64,000 nt of DNA from Penium margaritaceum. Taxonomy: Eukaryota > Streptophyta > Zygnematophyceae > Desmidiales > Peniaceae. The stretch is taken from the NCBI GenBank assembly GCA_023375785.1, contig SZWC01009474.1, forward strand, positions 29,997 through 93,996, in the 5' to 3' direction. Numbering within the stretch: position 1 is the first letter of the stretch; each line of letters starts with the position of its first letter. The position numbers and the translations under genes were made by a program. This document shows, piece by piece, positions 43,276-54,289 of the stretch. The notes below the pieces were generated by a model. The model did no database searches. It was not told the origin of the DNA and saw only the letters and a list, made by a program, of their open reading frames with translations.

Positions 43276-44410
43276 TCAACGATGTGACGACGAGCGGGGT
43301 CCCAAAAACGCCAGGCCTTTGACTGCGGGGAGATTCCTACAAAGGCACACAAGCGACCCCGGGGTGAGACCTCGGACCCCTTGTGGTCCTCGGTTTACCA
43401 CATTGAAGCCAAGGATCCCCAGACACGAGGGAGACACAGGTAAGCATGGTGGCCAAACCAAAGCTCGTACAGTGTAATATGGTTCAAAGGGGACCGTGCA
43501 GGAGGCGGTTCCACAACCACGTCATGTAGGCAAATCCTTCGAAGACAAAGGACTCTGGGAGACTGCACTCAGACCGCATAGCGCGAACCGCATCCTCCAT
43601 GGTGCGGTTCCAGCGCTTAGAGACACCGTTCTCTTGAGGAGTAGCAGGAGCAGAGACTTGGTGAAAAACCGTGTGCTCGGTGAAGAAACTGTCCATCTCA
43701 CCAAAAAATTCGTGTCCGAAATCCAAACCGAAGGTATGTAGCGTATGGCAAGACTGACGCTCAGCCCATCACTAGCCATAGGCGAATTGTGAGAGAGGCA
43801 TCACTCTTCTGGCGCACGCTGTAGATCCATCGCATCTCGGTGAAGTCATCAGTTAGGGTCAGGACGTATCTGCCCAAATCAGACAGAGACTCGACAAGAA
43901 GAGGACCAAGAAGGTCCGAATGGACCAACTTTAGAGGGAGAAGTGCGCAAGAACGGATGTTAGGGTAGGTGCAACAATACATCTTACCCTAAGCGCAGAA
44001 CAAGAAATTGGTCTTGGGCGACTTCTTGAAAGAGTTCGCGTAAAGACCAAGTGCGGGCTATGTTCGAATGAGCTTCAACACAGTGTCGCAGCTCACACGA
44101 CACAGGCGACGATGCAGCAGTCGATGGTGATCAGCAGACAGTACGCTAGTGAAAAACAGTCGAGCAGGAGGAGTCGGGGAGCAAGAAGGAGGAGGAGATA
44201 TCCGAGTGACACCATACAGATCATCCACAACAGAGGCACGAAGAACAACGGTACGAGTATCAATTGCTGTCACAGTGGCGGAGTCTACAGTATGCTCCAC
44301 GGAGAGTCCCATCAGTGTGGAGGCACGAACAGAAAGCAAGCTGAGCTGAAGGTCATGCACAAAAAGCACCTGTGAAACATACAGGACGCCACAATCCCAA
44401 CACCCTGGAC
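43276..44410 (-). pseudogene. RE-8 GAG-pre-integrase and integrase
   Basis: GPI at 44369-44058 carries VHDLQLSLLSVRASTLMG and LLHRRLCRVSCDTVLKLIRT. The Cys pair region (FLFCA*GKMYC) is damaged by a TAG. IN: KLVHSDLLGPLLVES, LTLTDDFTEMRWIYSVRQKS, a frame change, then MDFGHEFFGEMD and QENGVSKRWNRTM, where the Glu before R/K-W has become Lys. Then FAYMTWLWNRLLHGPL, the conserved post-core segment. The catalytic triad is incomplete. Confidence 0.7.
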
Positions 44411-44419
44411 TGGCAAGGA

Positions 44420-46337
44420 CTAACTAGAGCCTGTGCAAACGGAGCAAACAGACGCAAGATCGAGAACAACAAAGTCACTATGACGACAGGTCATGTGATG
44501 AGTGGCACCAAAATCGATGATCAAGGTGCCCTCGGAATCACGACGTGAGGACGTCATTGTACAACGAACAATAGAGCACACGGCATCGGACAAGGGCTGA
44601 GCAACAGGTGAGGAGGAACAACGAAGGGAAAAGAGGTGTGAATCATGAATCCAATCGATAAAGTCAGGCCCATTGTCATCACATGCTTGCTGTACCCCCC
44701 CACACAAGTCATCACGAGCGACATGAACAGAGGAACAAGTACTCTGTGAACCACCCGGGTGTGACAGTACACTCATACCTCCTTCAAAGCGAAGCGCAAG
44801 AAAATGACAGAGCTCGACAATGGAGCGGTCACGTGGGTCCGGGTCGCAACAACTCACCGGTGAGGAAGCGGGAACTGCTGTAGTCATGGTCCCAACGTGA
44901 CCGCAAGCTGTGCTGCTGGATGCCTGAAGACGTTGCATGTGTGCAGCCTGAAAACCATGAGTGATCCGCGCCCGATCAAGTGGCTTCTGGCACTCGGTGT
45001 AGCGATGAGCGCCTCTACAGTTGTAGCAGTGGACTGTGCATCTACTACTATCGCCCGAGGACTACTGCTACTGCTATGACTGCTGCTAGCCCGAACCAGG
45101 CTTCTATTCATCCTTCTTCCATTGTGCCGCGACTGCCACACCCTCCATCTGAGTCGGGGTAGCCAGGGTGGAAGGAGAAGAGGAGGGTGTGCCAGAGGAT
45201 GAAGAAGTGGTCTGCAAGAGGGGCGTCGGCAGCGACGCGATGACAGCTACAGCCAAAGAACTCTCCTAGTGGGCCATGGCTGCCTTGCGGGCGGAAATCA
45301 TCTGGAGGAAAAGCTAATGCGTCCAAGGGAGGAGCTTAAGTGAGGTGGAGAAGGGCTCAAGCACGGCGTTGCTGAACCCCGAGAAGATGTATGCGTGCTC
45401 AAGACAAACTCCGATTAGGAGCATGTGAAGCACCCAAAGCTGCTTATCTCCTAAAGTCCCAAGGCGCTTGTAGATGCGCATGGCACGCCGCTAGTAATCG
45501 GTTGCGGGCTCAGCAGGTCCTTGACAAAGGAAGTGAAAAGTGTAAATGTGAGCCGCGCAGGTGGCATGCGTCTCTCCAGCAAGCAGGGAAAGTGCCAAGT
45601 CCCAGCCCCCACGTGGATCAGCACCCACGCCCTTGCCGGCCTCTCCAAGGAAAGAGAAAGGGCGAAAGTCCACAACAGTCTCGTGCGGCATGGCGTAAAG
45701 GAGTCCGCGCATCGTCCGAGCCGCGTCAACACCAAAGCATTGTCCGCAACCTGGTAGAGACTGTGATAGTAGGACCATTCCCCCTCTGAAGTGGCCCAGA
45801 CCTGGAATAGAGTCTCGCAACAGTCAAAGTTGTGGGGAGAGTAACCAGAGGCTGGGAAGGACGAGGGATGGGGAAGACGTCGGGATGAGGAAAGTCGCCA
45901 AGGTAGGGGTTAGGCAAGGATCGGATCTCTGGTAACCGGGAACTAGAATGCGTCTTAAGCTGGCAGATACGCTCCTGAAGCTCGCGAATCTCCCTCTCAT
46001 GGGTTTTATCCTCCATGCCAGGCATATTGAGGTCCTCATCGAAAGGATCAAAAAGTGGCGGGTCCTGTCCTGCTGCACTCCTCAGTGTAGATACTGACTG
46101 CTGTGCAGAAGGTATATCACCGCCGGGTATGGCCTCGGATGTTTGCTCTGGGGCCGTGGACTGACCATGAATAAGATCAGTATGCGCACGGATGGCATCA
46201 GTCTGTTGCTGCTCGTGATGAAAAATCTCATGCTGACTTTGCACGTCTGCAATGGCCTACAAGCATGGGCTCATGACCCTTGAGGAGGAGCAAGAGGGAT
46301 CTGGTGGTCCTTTTCCCTTGTCACCGGTCAGAGCCAT
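44420..46337 (-). pseudogene. RE-8 first copy: gag and protease
   Basis: ATG at 46337. The frame at 46244 carries QSQHEIFHHEQQQTDAIRAH, then MPGMEDKTHEREIRELQERI, a Pro/Leu-rich part, a frameshift near 45830, then RTMRGLLYAMPHETVVDF and WDLALSLLAGETHATCAAHI. The knuckle near 45030 reads CYNCRGAHRYTEC, one residue shorter than the usual CX2CX4HX4C. PR ends the frame with IIDFGATHHMTCRHSDFV at 44530-44470. The DFG form is shared with the second copy, so it predates the duplication. Confidence 0.7.
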
Positions 46338-47094
46338 GTCAACGCTTAGTATGGACCGGGACGTCAAACTGATCAGATTGTAGAACTGTCAACCTTTCTC
46401 GAGGATTTGCAACGCTGCTAAACAATGATGTTTCAACCAAAGATTTGGCAAAGTGCTGGTGCTGACATCATCACTCACAATGATGATATCACCATGAAGG
46501 TTGTCCAAATGAGGCAAAATTTGGATCGATTATGTGTCAATGGATGCTGAATGCAATGGTGGTGGTTTTGTGCAAAAAAACCTTAAAAAAGGTTTAAGAA
46601 AACATCATCGTTTTCTTTCCATCCCAAAATTCGGGAAAAATCTAGATCTGAGAGCGTTGTTTCATTTCTTGGAGCCTAAACAGCATGAAATGAGGTGGGA
46701 TTGGAAGCGAAGGATAGGGTTTTGCAAGAGCTTTCTAACGAACTCTTACACGCCAAAACTGGTGGTCAAATGGGGCTGTTGCACTCTCTCACGTCTGGGG
46801 AGGGTGCTATGTGCGACCTGAGTGAAGCTTCTGGGACCCTTCACAGACCCCTTCTCAACATCTCATGCCTCAACTGCTGCTGGAGGGGGTTGGGAAACCC
46901 TTGTCTGCACTGTGGTGGTGGCGTGGTGATGCGGTTGCAAGGGTTTCTCCGCTGCTGCAATCTGCTGCGGCGGGTCACCGTGGATTGGTGGGTCCTCCCA
47001 AGACCGTGGCTTTAGCTGTGGCTCTCAGTGATGCTACCACTGTTGTGTCTCTGCTGCACAGCTCAGCAAGGGATGCCTCGTTGCTCTGATATCA
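46338..47094 (-). other. RE-8 first copy: leader and primer site
   Basis: Non-coding leader. It ends at the primer site TGATATCAGAGC (minus strand, 47084-47095), one change from consensus, overlapping the LTR end. The part 46890-47094 is the same sequence as the piece between LTRs c and d. Confidence 0.65.
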
Positions 47095-47739
47095 TGAGAA
47101 GATGCGTACAAGCTTCCTAGCGACACAGCCGTTGACTTGGCGCTAGTGCCCCATCAGACGGTGACTATAGTCACAGGTTGTACACACGACGGCAAGGGTC
47201 TGGCTAGGAGACACAAGTCAAAGTGTCATAATGCTTCAATAGCATTTGCAGAGAGAAATGAAAAATGACATGTCCATGGCATAAGTACCTGCCGCGGCGC
47301 ACGGCAAGTGTTGCACACGGTAGCACAAGGTCTATCTTAAAACCAGCCCAAAACCACTGTTTTGGCCATAACTTGAGTGTAGACATGTCAGAACGCTATG
47401 CCCTCTAGACCTAGACATGCAGAATCACAAGTTGGACGCTACAAATAATCACATGCATGTATCTGGAATCAAATGGTGGACACACAATGGAAAAACATGC
47501 AAATCAAGCCCACAAACAGTCCATCAGTTAACTCCTATGTGCTGTAGAAAAACTGCAAGAGGTCCCTGGCAGCCTCCAGAGCTCTAGGATGGTCGTCGGT
47601 TAGCTCCAAGCTGGTAGTACACCACGAGACACCGCACCGGTACCACCTGGGTCCGCATCAAGGATCTGCACGGGCATGGACACGGCCGAGTGGTCACAGT
47701 AAACTATGCTGGTCGACAGGAACATCACAAATCACAACA
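47095..47739 (-). repeat. RE-8 LTR c
   Basis: 645 bp from TGTTGTGATTTGTGATG at 47739 to TTCTCA at 47095. Colinear with LTRs a, b and d. Confidence 0.85.
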
Positions 47740-47942
47740 AGGAAACCCTTGGCTGCCCCGTGGTGGTGGCGTGGCGATGCGGTAGCAAGGGTTTCTCCAC
47801 TGCTGTAATCTGTTGTGACGGGTCACAGAGGGTTTGTGGATCCTCCAACGACCGTGGCTTTAGCTCTGGCCCTCATTGTTGCTGCCAATGCTGCATCTCT
47901 GCTGCGCAGCTTAGCGAGGGATGCCTCACTGCTATGATACCA
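47740..47942 (-). other. Leader piece and primer site between LTR c and LTR d
   Basis: About 200 bp nearly the same as 46890-47094. Its primer site reads TGGTATCATAGC (minus strand, about 47931-47942). The LTR-leader pair therefore occurs twice in a row. Confidence 0.75.
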
Positions 47943-48584
47943 GGAGAAGATGCGTAGAAGCTTCCTAGCGACACGGTAGCTGACTGGGCGTCAGTGCCCG
48001 GTCGAACGGTGACAATAGTCACAGGTTGTACACAGAACGGCAAGGGTTTAGCTAGGAGACACAAGTCAGAGTGTCATAATGTTTCAATAGCATTTGCAGA
48101 GAGAGCTAAAAAACACAGGTCCACAGCATAAATACCTGCAGCGGCGTACGGGGGGTGTCGCACGCGGCAATGCAAGGTTCATCCTAAAATAGGCCAAAAA
48201 ACATTGTTTTGGCTATAACTCCGGGCAGACAAATCAGAACGCTACGCCATCTCAACCTAAACGTGCAAGATCTCAAGCCGGACACTATGATTGGACACAT
48301 GCATGCATCCAGCATCGAACAGTTGACACACAATGAAAAACATGCAAATCGGGCCCACGGCCAGTCCACCGATGAAATCCTACAGGCTGCAAAGAAACTA
48401 CAGAAGGTCCGAGACAACATCTAGGACGCTGGGTCAGTCATCGGTCAGCTCGGAGTGGGTGGTCCACCACCTGCCAACGCGCCGTTGCCTCCTTGGTCTG
48501 CATCGAGTATGTGCACGGGCATGGACACAGCCGAGTGGTCACAGAAAGCTGCACGACTCGACGGGAACGTCACAAAATAAAACA
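47943..48584 (-). repeat. RE-8 LTR d, outermost 5' LTR
   Basis: 642 bp from TGTTTTATTTTGTGACG at 48584 to TTCTCC at 47943. The next five bases outside are CCACT. A matching duplication on the left cannot be found because the left end of RE-8 is lost at RE-7. Confidence 0.8.
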
Positions 48585-48970
48585 CCACTAACACAAGCGC
48601 CAAACAAATTCAAGATGGGGCTCAATTATTGTGGTGCCCGTCGTTTGGGTCGATAGATGAGCGGTGTCCTTACTTGAAAATGAAAAGACGCCAGTGGCCA
48701 TAGCCAAAAAGGAAAAACGGAAAGACAGTTGTGTCCATAATCAAAAACGAAATGACAGCGGTGCCCATGTTTTCTATTGTGCGAGCCAAAAGGGAAAAAA
48801 AAGGACAAATATACCTACAGCCTCAAAGTCAGACTTTGTCGACTTCGAGGGTGAAGTGGAGGGTGCTGACACTAGCCTCGTTCAGGGCTAGTGTCAGCAC
48901 CCTGAACACTAGTGTCAAATTCGTTGATGTCAAAAGCAACCTTCTCGTGAGTTTTGGAGTTCGCAAGCGC
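48585..48970. other. Unassigned spacer with degenerate tandem repeat
   Basis: No LTR or retroelement protein is recognisable, so this may be one of the few non-retroelement pieces. On the minus strand units of about 45 bases recur between 48660 and 48775, each like ATGGxCACxxxTGTC followed by a T-rich stretch. A strong inverted repeat lies at 48861-48902. Short frames here are not convincing. Confidence 0.5.
48861..48902. repeat. Perfect 17-bp inverted repeat
   Basis: Arms GGGTGCTGACACTAGCC (48861-48877) and GGCTAGTGTCAGCACCC (48886-48902) with an 8-base loop. The sequence GAACACTAGTGTCAAATTCG just after it partly repeats the arm. Confidence 0.9.
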
Positions 48971-49583
48971 AGTTGAAGTTCATTGGCCACTCACAACTCT
49001 ATGCCCTCTTGCTTCCCACACTCTGCACACACATGTACAGATTAAGTGACAATGACCCTACCTGGGGAGGCGTCAGGCGTGCTCGTCCTGATTGGAGTCT
49101 CTGACGCCTTCAAGCTTCTGCTGGTCCCAGGAGTGCCCGATGTCACATATGTGGTTGTTGCATGACTTTCTATGATTCTGTGTTGCGGTCGATGGTAGGA
49201 ATCATACACTCTCAATGCCGTGCCCTCCATCATGTTTCTCTTGCCTTGAGTGCTCTGGGGGATCTGCATATCTCCCGGGTGCTGATCCTCAGGGGGCCAC
49301 CGTGTCGGTTTCGGCCGAGCACTGGTGAGTAGCCGCCCTCAAAATAGTCTGAGTGGTTGGGCTCGACCCCCGGGTGGCGGCACTTGCCCACATGAGCGTG
49401 ATGCTCGGTGTGGGTGTGTGCCTACCGGTTCTTACCTCGCTCGCTCCTCCTACTCACATTGTCTGGATGTACTTGCAAAATTTCTAAGGCAAGGGTTGGC
49501 CGCATCAATAGCGTGTCTCGCGCTTTGTTGTTCTTGCCCGCCTCGTCTCACCGAACATATTTTGGAGGCTGCCTAGTAACTAC
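48971..49583 (+). repeat. RE-9 5' LTR (613 bp)
   Basis: Begins AGTTGAAGTTC, against TGTTGAAGTTC in the 3' copy at 56468, so the first T is mutated. It ends GTAACTAC before the primer site. Landmarks shared with 56468-57050 and 63358-63988 include GGGGGCCACCGTG and GGTCGGGCTCGACCCCC-like blocks. Confidence 0.85.
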
Positions 49584-49596
49584 TGGTATCAAAGCC
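49584..49596 (+). other. RE-9 primer-binding site
   Basis: TGGTATCAAAGCC, one change from consensus TGGTATCAGAGCC. Confidence 0.85.
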
Positions 49597-50583
49597 AGAG
49601 TGGTAGCCCATTGCGACACATCCATCCCGGACCTGTGAGTGAGGCACCGAGGACCTCTCGGCAATCCATGCGGTGCTCTAATAGCCGCAGCTTCTTAGTG
49701 GATGCGCCGTCTCTTCAGCGCGTCCCATCCCTCCAGCTTTGTGTGGTGCTCTCGCCACCCCTGCATGTGCTCAGGCTCGCCTCGCGCACATAGTTATACC
49801 CCGACCGTAGTCTTCACTACTGTCGTGCATGCTCTGACCTCTTTTGGGGCCCCAAGAATCCACTGTCTGTCCGGTGGCAAGTGATGTGTGCCCCTCTAGT
49901 TGCTTGACCCTACGGCCCGTGTAGCGCTCCACACTCCCTTGAACGCGGCAGTCTTGCCGTAGCCGTCGACTGCAGTAGCAACTACGTCGCCAGTGCTCCA
50001 GTTTCCGTATCTCTGCAGCGGCAACATCTCAACGACAGTCTCAACGGCAAGGTCAGCTCTCCCGACCCCTCAACAGTGCCCTTCTCAAAAGGCAGAGGTA
50101 AGGTTCCTTCGTTCGAGGACCTATGTGTGAACATCGATCTTCACCACTCTCCACTCTGTCTGCTTCTCTATCGTGCCTACCTCTCACAGCAACACTATGT
50201 GTCTCTGCAACGCACGCAGTCTCTCTGTGTTGCATCACACTGCTCTCCTGCAGCCAAGTCCCGGCTCTAGGAGTGGTGCTCTCAGTACATCTCTCTTGGC
50301 TACGCTAGCAGCCCTAACCCTCTCTCACGCTGGCACCCACTGACGACGATGACACCCTGCTGTGGGTGTGTATGCTGGACCATTCCTATTGGCAAGAGGA
50401 CACTGACGCAGCAGCTGAGCGCGAGCGGGAGGAGATAGATCGACAAGTCTACATGCCAGAAGATCTTCCACCGTCACTAGCACTATCACCAAGAATGCAC
50501 CCTTCTTGCAGCTCTCAGCCAATCGACTCTACAGCTGTCCTGCTTCTATCCCGCCTCTTACGGCAGCATGATCTACCAAGACA
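49597..50583 (+). other. RE-9 leader
   Basis: No clear gene. Short Ala/Thr/Ser-rich frames around 49900-50090. A donor-like GAGGTAAGG at 50096 and a CTCTCCTGCAG acceptor-like site ending at about 50253 could define a 155-base intron. A charged stretch (AAEREREEIDRQVY) at about 50405-50450 recalls the RE-1 leader ORF. Confidence 0.45.
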
Positions 50584-51270
50584 TTGACAGTACCCAAGGT
50601 GCCTGGTGTGATCCCCATTCTTCCCGTCCACACCGATTCCATTGGATTAGCCGGCGCCATTCTTGACGCGGCTACTATTGCAGCTACTTTCACCGCCACT
50701 GCTAGAGCTTGCCGTGCTCCTACACAGATGGTTGTTGGCCGTGCAACTGAGGCCTACACGTACACGACAGCCTCTCTCACCCTGCTTGCAGCTGTTCCTG
50801 CAAACATTGCCACACAGATCACAGGAGCAGGAGCCTCTGTTGCCACAACAGCCTCCATTGCAGCAGAAGCCACATCTAGTGCTGCTAGATCCATTAGGGC
50901 ATCCACCGCCGCAGCAGTGCTGACTCCTACTGACGCTCCCCGAGACAGCACACCACACATCACCACCGGCGTTCTTGTGGCATCAGCTTCAGCTGTAGTT
51001 GTTGGAGCCACGGCCACGGGGCTTCTGTGCCTCATCATGGAAATTGCAGGGTGGTGGCGGTCGTGTTCTTCTCAGCTAAAGCTGTGGTCCCTCCGCTCTT
51101 CAATATTCTTCCGCGTCACTAGCTTGGTGAGTACTGCATTACATCCCACGGTGCATCATTCCACTCTCTCACAATTCTCCACACCCCGTCCGTCTGTCTA
51201 CATTCGTGATTGTATCCCTCATCATGCCTGGACCGGAGGAGACTATAGAGGCCCTCCAGGCCACACTTAG
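50584..51270 (+). CDS. RE-9 ORF0: alanine-rich protein upstream of gag (about 228 open codons)
   Basis: Function unknown. The frame has no ATG at its start (it opens at a TTG), so the real N-terminus may come from an upstream exon or have been lost by frameshift. It carries TFTATARACRAP, GRATEAYTYTTA and ANIATQITGAGAS, aligning with RE-2 and RE-1. The block TTGVLVASASAVVVGATATG is hydrophobic and may span a membrane. The frame overlaps the gag ATG (51224) by about 45 bases in another phase. A GGTGAGTA donor-like site at 51125-51132 may end its last exon. Confidence 0.5.
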   Translation: MTVPKVPGVIPILPVHTDSIGLAGAILDAATIAATFTATARACRAPTQMVVGRATEAYTYTTASLTLLAAVPANIATQITGAGASVATTASIAAEATSSAARSIRASTAAAVLTPTDAPRDSTPHITTGVLVASASAVVVGATATGLLCLIMEIAGWWRSCSSQLKLWSLRSSIFFRVTSLVSTALHPTVHHSTLSQFSTPRPSVYIRDCIPHHAWTGGDYRGPPGHT

Positions 51271-52680
51271 TGAGGCACAAGCAAAGCGTTGCAAGGCTGA
51301 CGATGAGGTTCATCAGGGACGGGAAGCACATCACGAGCTAACGGCCACAGTGGCCACATTAGTCTTTAAGCGTCTCCACATTACTCCAGGTTTTGCTGCA
51401 GTCCTCCCCTCTACTGAGTCAGGCTCGGCAGATTCATCAGTGCCTCCCAGTGGTGGGGTTGCCAACTCTTCATCACCCGCTTTCTCAACAACAGCCTTTG
51501 TCCGTGCTCTTCCCCCAGCTCGGCAGAAAGACTTTGAAACACCACCACCATAGTTTACATCCAAACTCACCTTCACATCTTGGGAGATGCGCTTCAGTGC
51601 GTGGGCTAAGGGTGAGCTGCTTTGGGAGTAATACTCCCCTGCCAAGCCATTGCTTGTGCCTCAGCCTGCGAAGGCTGCTCGCGCCGTACGGGCCCTCATC
51701 AATGTTGGACCAAAGAATATCCTTGGTACATACAACGCAGACAGACGAGACGGCAGACGAGCATTGGGCGCGCAGTCTGCGCCTGCTATGGGACCTTTGC
51801 AGGGCAGCTCCCTGTCCCCTCTCCGCCTACCTCTCCATTGTTGTTGGCCTCATTCCTGAGCTTTCTGACCCATATCTCCTTGTCTCCCAGGTAGAGCTTG
51901 AGCGCCTTGCTTCTGCGCACGTTCCTGCTGAGTCACCACCTGGGATCGGCCCCCTCTTTGATATCACTTCCTTGCGTCTCACTAATTGGTGGAATGCCTT
52001 GCAGAACAAGCACATCCACCGCGTTGCGCTCGTTGCTGTTACTACCTCCTCTCTCTCCCCCTCTGCCGGAGTGACCTCCACTTCCTCCTCTTTTAAAGCT
52101 GCATTGCACTCCACTCACATTGTTTCTCAAAGGGGGGTGGTGGTTCCGGCAATAATGGTGGTCGTGAGGGCAAGGGGCGTGGGGGTGGTCATGGTGGCAA
52201 GAACTCAACCATGGCTGCTGCCGATGTCACCTGCTGGAACTGTGGCACCACTGGCCACTCTACGCCCAAATGCCCGCCCCCTCGCGACGATGCGCACCTT
52301 GCATCCTCTATGCGCGCTCAGTAGGCCCGCACAAGTGTCACCGCCTCCTGCGCTGTTATTGTCGTGACGGTAGCATCTTCCTCATCCTCCTCTTCTGCCT
52401 TCGCCCTCTCCACCACGATTGCTCCTCTCCAACCGCCACCATCTGCACCCAGTCCCTGGGGCTGGATTTCTCCACCATCTTGCCCTCATTACTATGGCCC
52501 CCCGCCTTCTCACTACTCAGTGCCCCACTGGTCTTGTGACAATGGGCACTTCTCCGACGGGTCGTCCAACCGCTCCTCGGAGCGCTCCTCTGATCGTCTT
52601 GACGAGGAGCGCACTCTTGAGCGTCGGCTGGCGGAGCTGCTTCACCTTCGCTCTCAGGGAGGTGAGAGTGTGAGTGGCTA
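51224..52680 (+). pseudogene. RE-9 gag
   Basis: ATG at 51224 (MPGPEETIEALQATLSEAQA), a probable coiled coil. The frame meets TAG at 51551 and TAA at about 51629, then shifts, and the core lies in another frame (DETADEHWARSLRLLWDLCR, LRLTNWWNALQNKHIHRVAL). It returns to the first frame for the Gly-rich part and the knuckle CWNCGTTGHSTPKC (52232-52273), fully intact CX2CX4HX4C. The Ser/Pro/Tyr-rich tail ends in an acidic/basic helix (ERTLERRLAELLHLRSQ) and TAA at 52680. Confidence 0.8.
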
Positions 52681-52684
52681 ATCA

Positions 52685-54284
52685 CATGTGTCTGTCTATG
52701 AGTCTGATGTCACTCGCCTTGGTGCTTCCTCAGGTGGTATTCAAGGGGACTTGCCTGATGATCGTGCCAGGACTAGCAGTCTCATACGTTCCCCACTCGT
52801 CTCGGTGATTCATCCTCCTTCTTTGACCGTGGCACCGTCACTGTCTGTCTTGTCCTCCCGTCCACTCGTGCGTCGCCTGGTCTCTAGATCATTGACTCCG
52901 GGGCCACGCATCACATGACTTTCTGTTGTTCCTTCTTTGTGGCCCTTGGACCCGTTCAGTCCGTTCGTTCTGTGCGCACCGGCTTCGGCCAGCTTCTTCC
53001 TGTTCAAGGTGTTGGTGTCTTCGGTTTTGTTGGTCTTGGTGGCACTGTCTACTTGCCTCACGTGATGTACGTGCCTGACCTTGAAGTCAGCCTTCTCTCT
53101 GTGACCACCCTTGACGACCAGGGCATGGACTTCTCGTCCACTCGTGGCCTTGCCTCCATCAATCTTCGCTTGTGTGGGCATGTTGTTCTTCGTTGTGTGC
53201 GCTGTGACCATCTTTTCCGTATCCCACTCACGTTGCCCTCGTCTTCGGCTACATCTACTCTTGTTCATGTTGCTCCATTGCTGTCTCCTCAGCATGCTGA
53301 TCTCCTGCATCGTCGCCTCTGTCACATTCACACTGCCGCCATCCAGCGCCTCCTTTGCCTTCGGCCCACCCACGGCCTTGACCCTGCCACTTTTGCTCCT
53401 CATTGCACGTCCTCATGTCTTGACTCCGCCAGCGGCAAAATGCACCGTTCCCCATTCTCCACCGCTGAAGCCACTACCTCACACCCTCTTGATCTCGTCC
53501 ATGCTGACGTCATGGGTCCCTTATCCTAGGACTTCCTTGGCGGCCTTGGCCGTTACGTCATGTGTCTGACTAATGACTACTCTTGCTACCGCTGGGTCTT
53601 TGCCCTTTGCCACAAAAGTGATGTCACTGACGTCCTTTAGTCCTGTTTCCGGCCCTTACGAGTATTTTGCAGCAACCGTGGTGGTGAGTTCTTTGGTTCC
53701 ATTCTCGTTTTCTTGAGTCGCGTGGTGTTCGGCTTAAACCCTCTGCCCCCTATACCCCACAACAGAACGGTGTGTCCGAATATTGGAACCGCACCCTTGT
53801 TGAGGGTGTTTGCTCACAGATCTCTGCCTCCGGGTAGTCTCTTATTTTTTCTTTTGAAGCCATGTCCTACATGACTTGGGTCTGGAATCGTGTCCCCAAT
53901 AGCCCCCTTCCCCACTCTGTCACCCCCTTTGAACGCTGAACCGGCGAGCGTGTTGACGTCCGCCTTGCCCGTGTCAGGGGGTGTCTTGTCTCCGTGTGGG
54001 TCCCCACGGACAAACGGGACGGTAAACTGTCTCCTCGTGGTCGTTTGTGCATATTCCTCGGTGTCTTCCCGTTCTCCAAAGCCTGGCAGTTTTGGGATCC
54101 CTCCCGCTATCGTGTGGTTGAGTCTCGTGACGCGCTCTTCGTTGAGCATCCGTTTGAGTGCAACACTCCCCGCTTCAGCGCGTCCCTCTCTGTGCCCTCT
54201 CGGGATGGGGGTGTTCCTCTGCCCTCTGGGCCTTGTGTTCTCCCCTCTGGGCACCCTCGACACCATCTCTCAATGCGACAGTGA
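52685..54284 (+). pseudogene. RE-9 protease, GAG-pre-integrase and integrase
   Basis: PR reads IIDSGATHHMT (52888-52920), intact, and stays in one frame to 53527: SVRTGFGQLLPVQGVGVFGF, VMYVPDLEVSLLSVTTL. GPI shows LLHRRLCHIHTAAIQRLL and CTSSCLDSASGKMHRSPF, where the second Cys of the pair is Ser. IN: LVHADVMGPLS, TAG at 53527, MCLTNDYSCYRWVF, TAG at 53638, then FCSNRGGEFFG, in which the catalytic Asp (SDRGGEF elsewhere) is Asn. The frame is then lost. The post-core segment GRLCIFLGVFPFSKAWQFWD is in another frame. Confidence 0.75.
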
Positions 54285-54289
54285 GACGA

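Larger units (their letters stand above)
36748..48584 (-). mobile_element. RE-8: tandem concatemer of a Ty1/copia element with four LTRs
   Basis: Reading right to left: LTR d, short leader, LTR c, leader, gag, PR, GPI, IN, RT, RNase H, polypurine tract, LTR b, shorter leader piece, LTR a, leader, second gag and PR, then the RE-7 junction. All four LTRs are 642-645 bp, similar and in the same orientation. The LTR-leader unit is duplicated at the 5' end of both gag copies. This is best explained by unequal recombination between related copies, not by separate insertions. No second pol is left. Confidence 0.8.

Noticed and set aside
48664-48976. Two overlapping short frames in the 48.7-kb spacer
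   Set aside because: They run through an A-rich tandem repeat and an inverted repeat and have no recognisable protein features.
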